From an uncultured Oscillibacter sp. (lineage in GTDB: Bacteria > Bacillota_A > Clostridia > Oscillospirales > Oscillospiraceae), in the NCBI GenBank assembly GCA_951800675.1, contig CATOKC010000098.1:1-12986 (forward strand): a DNA stretch of 12,986 nucleotides. Direction: 5' to 3'. The notes below the pieces were generated by a model. The model was not told the origin of the DNA and did not search any database. It saw only the letters and a program-made list of their open reading frames with translations. Positions 7,741-12,986 of the stretch are shown in pieces; positions within the stretch are counted from its first letter, which is position 1, and each line of letters opens with the position of its first letter. A program made the position numbers and the translations under genes.

Positions 7741-7755
7741 TCCGCTCTGCCGTTG

Positions 7756-7809
7756 ATCTACCTATTCCTACTTCCTACCTATCCGCTCCGCTATCTCAAT
7801 CTACCTATT
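7756..7809. repeat. Pyrimidine-rich tract with repeated CTACCTAT
   Basis: Copies of ctacctat occur at 7758-7765, 7774-7781 and 7801-7808; the outer two share the longer atctacctatt. Apart from a few A and G, the plus strand from about 7756 to 7810 is C/T-rich. The tract lies at the upstream border of the LysR-like remnant, next to the GH13 terminator. The function is unknown; it may be a junction scar. Confidence 0.55.
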
Positions 7810-7840
7810 TTAAAATATACACCTGCCCAAATTTCACGAA

Positions 7841-7869
7841 GGCCCCGCCCTCTTAATAAGGGCGGGGCC
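7841..7869 (-). terminator. Hairpin terminator after the amylosucrase gene
   Basis: An 11-bp perfect stem ggccccgccct/agggcggggcc around a 7-base loop, beginning eight bases beyond the stop at 7878. On the minus strand the 3' side reads ttcgtgaaattt, so the T run is poor. The strength and position still fit a transcription end for the sucrose operon and a barrier against readthrough from ftsK. Confidence 0.6.
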
Positions 7870-7877
7870 AAACATCG

Positions 7878-8900
7878 TTATTCCCGCGGCAGCCAGGCAA
7901 AGCTATTGGGCCACAGCTCCACATTTCGAAGGCCGTTCCAATGGGTCCCGTACACCAGCTCCCGGTCTCCCTGCCTCCGGCACAGGGTCAAAACCTGGGG
8001 ACTGCCGCTCTCCTCCACCCATACTTCCGCCTGGGAGTCAAAGCAGGGCTCGCCGGCCCGAATCTCCCCCAGCCGACGGAGACCCCGGAAGAGCTTCCCC
8101 TGGTAGGTATCCGGGTCCTTCCGCCGCTTCGCCAAATCCCACAGGAAGTCCCCTCGGTGAAGATAGCGGCTGTCCTCCCGCTTGTCGGGGTCCTGCCGAT
8201 AGCTCCAATCGTTGAACTGCCCCACCTCGTCGCCGCTGCAAATCACGGGGACACCGCTCTGGCTCAGCATCCAGGCGCGGAGGGTCAGGTCACAGGCCAC
8301 GGCCCGGTCCAAAAGGGCGGGGTCACCCTCCGCCGCCTCCAGACCGCAAAGAGAAGCGGTGGTGCCGCAGAGGCGGGCGTCCCCCAGGCGGGGGGCGTCG
8401 CTGTAGAGCTCCCCCCGGCTGAGGCTGCCGGGCCATTTGCCGGCGAAATAGTCGTTGAGGCACTTCTTATGGGCCACCTCATTCAGGCCAAACCGCTGTC
8501 CCAGCCAGGGGTAATCCAGGCCCCAGCCAATGTCGTCGTGGCAGCGGAGGTAATTCAAGAAAAGGAAGTCCTTAGGCAGGCCGCAGACCGTCTCCATCTG
8601 CCGTTTCAGCGGCGACGCGTCCCCGGTGGCCAGGGTGTGCCAAGTGGTGGCCATGGTGGTGACGTTGTAAAGCATGTGGCACTCCGGCTTCAACCGGGCG
8701 CCGAAGTAGGGGGCCACCTTGGCGGACTCCATCACCACCTCCCCTAGCAGCAGTACGCCGGGGCAGACGATCTCCGTTACCATCCGCGCCATCCGGGCCA
8801 GGGTATGTACCTGGGGCAGGTTCCGGCAGTCGGTGCCCAGCTCCTTCCAAATATAGGGGATCGCGTCCAGGCGTATTACGTCAATCCCCCCGGTTCGCAA
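7878..8900 (-). CDS. C-terminal readable segment of the amylosucrase-like gene
   Basis: A 340-residue open frame after the second frameshift, which an automatic caller would start at TTG 8900. It holds the nucleophile Asp (residue 12 in RLDA), the acid/base Glu54 (LLGEVV), the transition-state Asp122 (CHDDIG), the rest of the barrel and the C-terminal beta domain. Without the preceding 180 residues it lacks beta strands 1-3 of the barrel and should not fold as an enzyme on its own. The TTG has no real ribosome site and lies inside the conserved NRGIDVIRLDA segment, so an independent start is unlikely. Confidence 0.55.
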   Translation of the reverse strand: MRTGGIDVIRLDAIPYIWKELGTDCRNLPQVHTLARMARMVTEIVCPGVLLLGEVVMESAKVAPYFGARLKPECHMLYNVTTMATTWHTLATGDASPLKRQMETVCGLPKDFLFLNYLRCHDDIGWGLDYPWLGQRFGLNEVAHKKCLNDYFAGKWPGSLSRGELYSDAPRLGDARLCGTTASLCGLEAAEGDPALLDRAVACDLTLRAWMLSQSGVPVICSGDEVGQFNDWSYRQDPDKREDSRYLHRGDFLWDLAKRRKDPDTYQGKLFRGLRRLGEIRAGEPCFDSQAEVWVEESGSPQVLTLCRRQGDRELVYGTHWNGLRNVELWPNSFAWLPRE

Positions 8901-9390
8901 GGTACAGCAGATTCTCCGTCATGTCCCGGAACACCACCGGGTTCCGGTAGTTCAGGTTCCACCGGTAGGGGTAGAAATTCGTCATCACCACAGAGCCGTC
9001 CGGAAGCTTCGTGAAGCTTCCCGGGGCGGTGGTGGGAAACACCTGGGGGACGGTTTTCTCAAACTCCCGAGGGATATCCCAGGAATCGCAGAAGAAATAG
9101 CGGTCCCGGTACTCCGCTTCCCCCGCTCGGGCCCGTCTCGCCCAGGCGTGGTCCTCGCTGGTGTGGTTCATCACAAAGTCCAAGCACAGGCTGACGCCCC
9201 GGCGGCGGCACGCGTCCCCCAGAGCCTCCAGCTTCTCCATGGTGCCAAGGTCCGGCTGGACCCGCCGGAAATCAGAGACGGCATAGCCCCCGTCGCCGCG
9301 GCCCCTGGGGCTCTCCAGCAGGGGCATCAGGCGCAGGTAGTTCACGCCGCACTCCCGGAGGTAGCCCAGCTTCTCCTCCACGCCCTTCAA
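8881..9390 (-). CDS. N-terminal readable segment of the amylosucrase-like gene
   Basis: A 169-residue open frame between the two frameshifts, from TTG 9390 to TGA 8881. It covers the first half of the GH13 barrel, with YLRLMPLLESP, DGGYAVSDF and the region I motif DFVMNH (residues 71-76), ending at LLYLANRGD exactly where the G6 run shifts the frame. It has no catalytic nucleophile. It is listed because it is the piece visible to gene callers; it belongs with the two other segments of the broken gene. Confidence 0.55.
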   Translation of the reverse strand: MKGVEEKLGYLRECGVNYLRLMPLLESPRGRGDGGYAVSDFRRVQPDLGTMEKLEALGDACRRRGVSLCLDFVMNHTSEDHAWARRARAGEAEYRDRYFFCDSWDIPREFEKTVPQVFPTTAPGSFTKLPDGSVVMTNFYPYRWNLNYRNPVVFRDMTENLLYLANRGD

Positions 9391-9484
9391 GTTCCCGAAG
9401 CCGCCTCATCTCGGTAAAGCTCGCGGTACAACCATTTCAGCTCGTCAAAATGCCCGGCCAGCCGCCGGTCAAATGCCGGAGCGC

Positions 9485-10429
9485 TCACGGCATCCGCCCG
9501 CCCTCCAACTCCGCCAGAGTGGGCATGGCGGGGATGGCCCCGCTGCGGGAGCAGGTGAAGGCCGCCGCCCGGTTGGCGAAGGCCAGGACGTCCTTCAGCT
9601 CCGCCTGGGTCAGACCCTCCAGGGGCTTTTCCCCACGCCGGCAGAGCCGGCTGAGGACGGCCCCCAGGAAGGTGTCCCCCGCGCCGTTGGTGTCCGCCAC
9701 CTTCACGGGCATGCCGGGCTGATGCCAGGACGCTCCCTTCCAGCGGCAGAACACACCCTCGCCCCCCAGGGTGACCATAATGAGGGACAGGCCCCGCTCC
9801 TCCAGGATGCGGGTCCCCTCCTCCAAATCGGTAGTCCCGGTGAGCAGGGACAGCTCCTCCTCCGCCAGCTTGATGATGTCCACCAGGGGCAGAGGAATGG
9901 TCATCCACTCCGCCGCCTCGGCCTGATTGGCCCAGAGGACGGGGCGGTAATTGGGGTCGTAGCTCACAAGACCGCCGCGCTTGTGAGCGGTGCGTGCGGC
10001 AAAGATCGTGGCGCTGCGGCTCATGCCCGCCGTCAGGCTGACGGAGCCGAAGTGGAGAATCTTCGTCCCCAGCACCGCATCCTCGTCCACTTCCTCCGGG
10101 CAGATATCCCGGTCCGCCCCCCGGAGAAAGCGGAAACTCCGCTCCCCGGTCTCGTCCACCGAGACGACGGCCATGGTGGTGGGCTGGCTCCCCGTGCGCA
10201 GGCCGGAGGCCTCCACGCCGTTGTCCTTCAGCACCCTGCGGAGGTAGGCCCCAAAGCCGTCGTCCCCCACCTTGCCCCAAAAGGCGGATTTGGCCCCCAG
10301 GCGGGCCGCCGCCACCGCAACGTTGGCAGGCGCTCCGCCGGGGTTGGCCGAGAACTGGGGCACCCCCGCCGCATTGACCCCGGTCTGGGTCAAGTCAATC
10401 AAAATTTCGCCAATCGCTGTCACGTCCAT
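9485..10429 (-). CDS. PfkB-family fructokinase
   Basis: Phosphorylates a sugar, most likely fructose to fructose-6-phosphate, with ATP in the cytosol. 314 residues, usual for bacterial fructokinases. The ATG at 10429 follows AGGAGG (plus-strand cctcct 10438-10443) by eight bases. PfkB signature 1 is at 31-45 (GGAPANVAVAAARLG), the ribokinase-type substrate region includes FRGADRDI-like residues at 101-109, and signature 2 with the catalytic base is DTNGAGDTF (246-254, Asp252). The stop TGA overlaps the GTG of the amylosucrase-like gene (GTGA), so the two are translationally coupled. Amylosucrase releases fructose, which supports the fructokinase call over other PfkB sugars. The gene is intact even though its partner is broken. 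Confidence 0.88.
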   Translation of the reverse strand: MDVTAIGEILIDLTQTGVNAAGVPQFSANPGGAPANVAVAAARLGAKSAFWGKVGDDGFGAYLRRVLKDNGVEASGLRTGSQPTTMAVVSVDETGERSFRFLRGADRDICPEEVDEDAVLGTKILHFGSVSLTAGMSRSATIFAARTAHKRGGLVSYDPNYRPVLWANQAEAAEWMTIPLPLVDIIKLAEEELSLLTGTTDLEEGTRILEERGLSLIMVTLGGEGVFCRWKGASWHQPGMPVKVADTNGAGDTFLGAVLSRLCRRGEKPLEGLTQAELKDVLAFANRAAAFTCSRSGAIPAMPTLAELEGGRMP

Positions 10430-10462
10430 GATTCCGGCCTCCTATCGTTTCAGTGTATGACG

Positions 10463-10504
10463 CGGAGCAGGCAAATGTCCTTTTTTTGCCAATTGCTCGC
10501 TCCG
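10463..10504 (-). promoter_or_regulatory. Inverted repeat in the fructokinase leader
   Basis: Arms cggagcaggcaa (10463-10474) and ttgctcgctccg (10493-10504) are complementary at 10 of 12 positions and separated by 18 bases. They lie between the predicted transcription start (about 10514) and the ribosome site. They could be a two-site operator for a sugar repressor, or a leader RNA hairpin. Structure seen; role inferred. Confidence 0.45.
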
Positions 10505-10520
10505 TAATCGTTTTTTTCGG

Positions 10521-10549
10521 ATTATACCAAACCTTTTTTCCCTTGTCCA
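10521..10549 (-). promoter_or_regulatory. Sigma-A-type promoter of the fructokinase-amylosucrase operon
   Basis: On the minus strand TGGACA (10549-10544, 5 of 6 to consensus) and a perfect TATAAT (10526-10521) are separated by exactly 17 bases, with TGG just before the -10. Transcription would start near 10514, giving a leader of about 85 bases. Confidence 0.85.
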
Positions 10550-10556
10550 GTACTTT

Positions 10557-10568
10557 GTCAGCGCTAAC
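10557..10568. promoter_or_regulatory. Possible operator palindrome upstream of the -35
   Basis: gtcagcgctaac is a 12-bp palindrome with 10 of 12 positions symmetric around AGCGCT, eight bases upstream of the -35. A central CG flanked by symmetric arms is typical of LacI-family sugar regulator sites. No regulator gene is in the window. It may be chance. Confidence 0.3.
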
Positions 10569-10630
10569 TTTTAAATTTTCTTTAACGTTTTAAGACCGGT
10601 CCGGCTCCCCCTTCCGGGTAAAAAGCGGAC

Positions 10631-10658
10631 AAAAAAGGAAGGCCCCGGAGGGCCCTCC
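10631..10658 (-). terminator. Intrinsic terminator of the liv operon
   Basis: On the minus strand ggagggccc and gggccttcc pair over 9 bp (one G-U) with a tccg loop, directly followed by six T (10636-10631). It starts 18 bases beyond the livF stop. Confidence 0.9.
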
Positions 10659-10675
10659 CAAATGTGGCGTCCAAT

Positions 10676-11386
10676 TCAGCCGTTCTTTCCCAGATATGCC
10701 TCCCGGACCTTCTCGTTGGCCAGGAGCTCCGCGCCGGTGCCGGATATGGTGATGTTCCCCGTCTCCAGCACATAGGCCAGGTCCGCGATTTTCAGGGCCA
10801 TGTTGGCGTTTTGCTCAATGAGGAGCACCGTGACGCCCTGCTTGTTGATCTCCCCGATGATGGAGAAGATGTCCTGCACCACCAGGGGCGCCAAACCCAG
10901 AGAGGGTTCGTCCAGCATCATCAGCTTGGGGCGGGACATCAGCGCCCGGCCCACAGCCAGCATCTGCTGCTCGCCGCCGGAGAGGGTGCCCGCCAGCTGC
11001 CAGCTCCGCTCCTCCAGGCGGGGGAAGAGGCTGTAAACCCACTGTACGTCCTTCTCGATTTCCGCCTTGTCCTTCCGGAGGTAAGCCCCGATGCGGAGGT
11101 TTTCCAGCACCGACATGTCGGCGAAGACCCGCCGCCCCTCGGGGCTCATGGCGATGCCGGAGCCCACGATCTTGTCAATGGACTTCCCCAGGAGCTCCTC
11201 CCCGTTCCACTGGATGGAGCCGGAGGCGGCCTTCACAAGGCCGGTGATGGTCCGCAGGGTGGTGGATTTGCCGGCGCCGTTGGCGCCGATCAAGGTGACG
11301 ATCTTCCCGTCGGGCACCTCCAGGGAGATGCCCCGGAGGGCCTGGATGCCGCCGTAGCTGACGTGGAGGTTTTCAATTTTAAGCAT
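10676..11386 (-). CDS. livF: Branched-chain amino acid ABC transporter ATP-binding protein LivF
   Basis: One of two cytosolic ATPases that power import of leucine/isoleucine/valine or related compounds through LivH-LivM. 236 residues, typical length. Walker A GANGAGKST (34-42), the LivF-type SPEGRRVF (81-88), signature LSGGEQQ (135-141) and Walker B LMMLDE (155-160) are all present. The H-loop position reads LIEQN, with Gln in place of His, as usual for LivF. The ATG overlaps the livG stop by eight bases, with a GGGGGTG-like ribosome site inside livG. It is the last gene of the operon, followed by the terminator at 10631-10658. Substrate specificity depends on the binding protein outside the window. 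Confidence 0.95.
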   Translation of the reverse strand: MLKIENLHVSYGGIQALRGISLEVPDGKIVTLIGANGAGKSTTLRTITGLVKAASGSIQWNGEELLGKSIDKIVGSGIAMSPEGRRVFADMSVLENLRIGAYLRKDKAEIEKDVQWVYSLFPRLEERSWQLAGTLSGGEQQMLAVGRALMSRPKLMMLDEPSLGLAPLVVQDIFSIIGEINKQGVTVLLIEQNANMALKIADLAYVLETGNITISGTGAELLANEKVREAYLGKNG

Positions 11387-12221
11387 CCTCGCTCACCCCC
11401 AGATAGGCCTCGATGACCCGCTTGTCGTTTTGAATCGCCGCCGGGTCTCCCTGGGCAATCAGCCTGCCAAAGTCCAGGACGTAGATTCGTTCTGAGATGT
11501 TCATGACCAGGTTCATGTGGTGCTCAATAAGAAACACCGTCAGGTGGAAGCGGTCCCGGATTTCGCCGATGAAGGCCGTCAGCTCCTCGGTCTCCTGGGG
11601 GTTCATGCCCGCCGCCGGTTCGTCCAAAAGCAGCAGCTTCGGCTCCGCCGCCAGGGCCCGGGCGATTTCCAGCCGCCGCTGCTTGCCGTAGGGCAGGGAG
11701 GTGGCCGGCTCATCCTTCACATCCGCCAGACCCACGGTCTCCAAAAGCTCCAGCACGTTCTCCCGCTGGGCCGCCTCCTCCTTCCGGTTCAGACGGAACG
11801 CGGCGGAAAACACGTTGCTGGTGGCCCGGCAGTGCTTGGCGATGAGCACGTTGTCAAACACCGTCTGGCTCTTCCACAGCCGGATGTTCTGGAAGGTTCG
11901 GGCCATGCCCAGCCGGGTCACCTTGTCGGGAGTGGGGGCCAGGACCTGGGTGTACTCCCCGGCGTGCTCTCCCTTGTACTGCTGCTTCATTTTCCCCTGG
12001 GGGTGGTTTTCCACGATCTTCTCCCCCTGGAACCAGACAGCTCCGTTGGTGGGCTGGTACACGCCGGTGATGACGTTGAAGGCCGTGGTTTTCCCCGCCC
12101 CGTTGGGGCCGATCAGGGCCACGATCTCCCCCTGGTTAACCTCCAGATTCAGGTTATCCACCGCCACCACGCCGCCGAACTGCATGGTGACGTTTTCCAC
12201 TTTCAATACGTTCTCGCTCAT
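11379..12221 (-). CDS. livG: Branched-chain amino acid ABC transporter ATP-binding protein LivG
   Basis: The second cytosolic ATPase of the Liv system, pairing with LivF. 280 residues against about 255 for E. coli LivG. Walker A GPNGAGKT (38-45), Q-loop TFQNIRLW (Gln111), signature LPYGKQR (176-182), Walker B LLLLDE (Asp200-Glu201) and H-loop LIEHH (His234) are intact; the C-terminal YVLDFGRLIAQG and VIEAYLG are LivG-like. The extra length is mostly a charged insertion at about 71-101, between Walker A and the Q-loop. The ATG overlaps the livM stop (ATGA), eight bases after AAGGAG. The arrangement implies coupled translation with livM and livF. Confidence 0.95.
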   Translation of the reverse strand: MSENVLKVENVTMQFGGVVAVDNLNLEVNQGEIVALIGPNGAGKTTAFNVITGVYQPTNGAVWFQGEKIVENHPQGKMKQQYKGEHAGEYTQVLAPTPDKVTRLGMARTFQNIRLWKSQTVFDNVLIAKHCRATSNVFSAAFRLNRKEEAAQRENVLELLETVGLADVKDEPATSLPYGKQRRLEIARALAAEPKLLLLDEPAAGMNPQETEELTAFIGEIRDRFHLTVFLIEHHMNLVMNISERIYVLDFGRLIAQGDPAAIQNDKRVIEAYLGVSEDA

Positions 12222-12986
12222 TTCGCCTTCTCCTTCCGGCGTTTCTTGAAGAGGTCCGGCAGCTCCTTGTCACCCATGATGCCCCTCCGGAAGAACAGCA
12301 CCACAATCATAATGACCACGGAAAAGACCACCATGCGGAAGCCGTTGCGGAGCAGCGGCACCTTGAATCCGCCGACAAAGGTCTCCGCGTCCAGGAAGCG
12401 AAGCCACCACTCGCTGGCGGCCACGTACAGGAAGGCCGCGATGCAGCTTCCCGACACGGAGCCGATGCCGCCGATGACCACGATCAGCAAAATCTCATAG
12501 GTCATGGCGGTGGTGAAGGTTTTGGCCTGGGCCTGGTTGGCGAACATGGCGAACATGCCGCCCCCCACCCCGGCGAAGAAGGAGCTGATGACAAAGGCCA
12601 GCCGCTTGTGCTTGGAGAGGTTGATGCCCATGGCCTCCGCCGCCACTTCGTCGTCCCGGATGGCCTTGAAGGCCCGGCCATAGGTGGAATTGATCAAAAG
12701 CACGATGACGGCAATGCAGATTCCCGCCAGCAGAAAGGCCGTGAAGGTGGAGAGGCGGAGCACCGTCTCCCCGTTGGCGTTTTGAATGTTGAAATTCGAG
12801 AAGGTGGGGAAGTTTTTCAGTGCGTTGGCGCCATTGGTAACCGGCCCCAGTTTATCCCACTGGAACACTGCCCGGATGATCTCGCCAAAGCCCAGGGTGG
12901 CAATGGCCAGATAGTCGCTTTTCAGCCGCAGCACCGGCAGGCCGATGAGCCACGCCACAGCGGCGGCCACGCAGCCCCCCAGAATC
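12218..12986 (-). CDS. livM: Branched-chain amino acid ABC transporter permease LivM (partial)
   Basis: An inner-membrane permease forming the channel with LivH. The reading frame runs off the right edge, so the start is outside; 255 C-terminal residues are visible. The visible part has several hydrophobic spans and LRLKSDYLAIATLGFGEI, the hallmark of LivM. The cytoplasmic coupling loop is GRAFKAIRDDEVAAEAMGI, and the MTYEILLIVVIGGIGSVSGS segment follows before a basic tail rich in Lys/Arg. A GTG at 12970 is in frame but lies inside conserved sequence and is not the true start. livH and the binding-protein gene probably lie further right. Confidence 0.95.
   Translation of the reverse strand, partial: ILGGCVAAAVAWLIGLPVLRLKSDYLAIATLGFGEIIRAVFQWDKLGPVTNGANALKNFPTFSNFNIQNANGETVLRLSTFTAFLLAGICIAVIVLLINSTYGRAFKAIRDDEVAAEAMGINLSKHKRLAFVISSFFAGVGGGMFAMFANQAQAKTFTTAMTYEILLIVVIGGIGSVSGSCIAAFLYVAASEWWLRFLDAETFVGGFKVPLLRNGFRMVVFSVVIMIVVLFFRRGIMGDKELPDLFKKRRKEKAK

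Larger units (their letters stand above)
7878..9488 (-). pseudogene. Amylosucrase-like GH13 alpha-glucan-forming enzyme, broken by two frameshifts
   Basis: Amylosucrases cleave sucrose, transferring glucose to a growing alpha-1,4-glucan and releasing fructose. The reading frame starts at GTG 9488 (MSAPAFDRRLAGHF), overlapping the kinase stop by four bases. It loses one base near 9400-9401, continues from AFGNLKGVEEKLGY, and gains one base in a C6 run (G6 on the coding strand) at 8886-8891, restoring the first frame to the stop at 7878. Joined, it gives about 536 residues with all GH13 regions: DFVMNH, GIDVIRLDA (nucleophile Asp), LLLGEVV (acid/base Glu) and RCHDDIGW. These and DGGYAVSDFRRV, FLNYLRCHDDIGW and GDEVGQFND match amylosucrase (GH13 subfamily 4). 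It lacks the roughly 90-residue helical N-terminal domain of the Neisseria enzyme. It may be a young pseudogene, a phase-variable gene, or an assembly error. Confidence 0.85.

Noticed and set aside
7732..8106. A 124-codon plus-strand frame
   Set aside because: It runs through the terminator hairpin and antisense into the GH13 gene.
7941..8747. A 268-codon plus-strand frame opposite the amylosucrase
   Set aside because: Antisense of GH13 sequence with conserved catalytic motifs.
9489..10280. The long upstream part of the minus-strand frame that enters the amylosucrase start
   Set aside because: Only the end of that frame (from GTG 9488) is coding; upstream it is the kinase gene read out of frame.
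9473..10507. A 344-codon plus-strand frame opposite the fructokinase
   Set aside because: Antisense to a gene with intact PfkB signatures; low-complexity translation and no ribosome site.
11517..12500. A 327-codon plus-strand frame opposite livG and livM
   Set aside because: Antisense shadow crossing two real overlapping genes.

Overview
The window is GC-rich bacterial chromosomal DNA with strong Shine-Dalgarno sequences, tight operons, and genes typical of an anaerobic gut Firmicute. The gene set (ssnA-ygfK purine module, uppP, a membrane FtsK/SpoIIIE translocase, a leucine-type ABC transporter, amylosucrase plus fructokinase) fits a high-GC Oscillospiraceae-like clostridium. That assignment is an inference from content and composition, not a database result.

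Layout. Bases 1-179 (+) are the end of ssnA (aminohydrolase). A 142-base gap with two adjacent perfect hairpins separates it from ygfK (322-3270, +), a very large iron-sulfur flavoprotein closed by a strong terminator. A separate promoter at about 3361 starts a second plus-strand unit: uppP (undecaprenyl-diphosphate phosphatase) and ftsK (4277-6886). Between 6887 and 7877 lies a convergent, compositionally different stretch without a convincing intact gene. It holds a 10-bp tandem repeat, a short hypothetical ORF, a decayed fragment that looks like the end of a LysR-type regulator, and a repeat-rich pyrimidine tract.

The rest is on the minus strand, read right to left. livM (cut by the window edge), livG and livF are overlapping genes of a branched-chain amino acid transporter, ending in a terminator at 10631-10658. 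A good sigma-A-type promoter (TGGACA-17-TATAAT) then drives a PfkB fructokinase gene whose stop overlaps the GTG start of an amylosucrase-like GH13 gene. Together these make a sucrose unit: amylosucrase would turn sucrose into alpha-glucan and fructose, and the kinase would phosphorylate the fructose. The amylosucrase is broken by two opposite single-base frameshifts, one in a run of six G (minus strand), yet all four GH13 catalytic regions are preserved.

The best leads are: the ssnA-ygfK pair, where YgfK is a circular rearrangement of the dihydropyrimidine dehydrogenase parts in one chain; the paired hairpins in front of ygfK; the compensating frameshifts in the amylosucrase; and the gene-remnant island between ftsK and the sucrose genes. 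I saw no CRISPR array, transposase, phage module, tRNA or rRNA.
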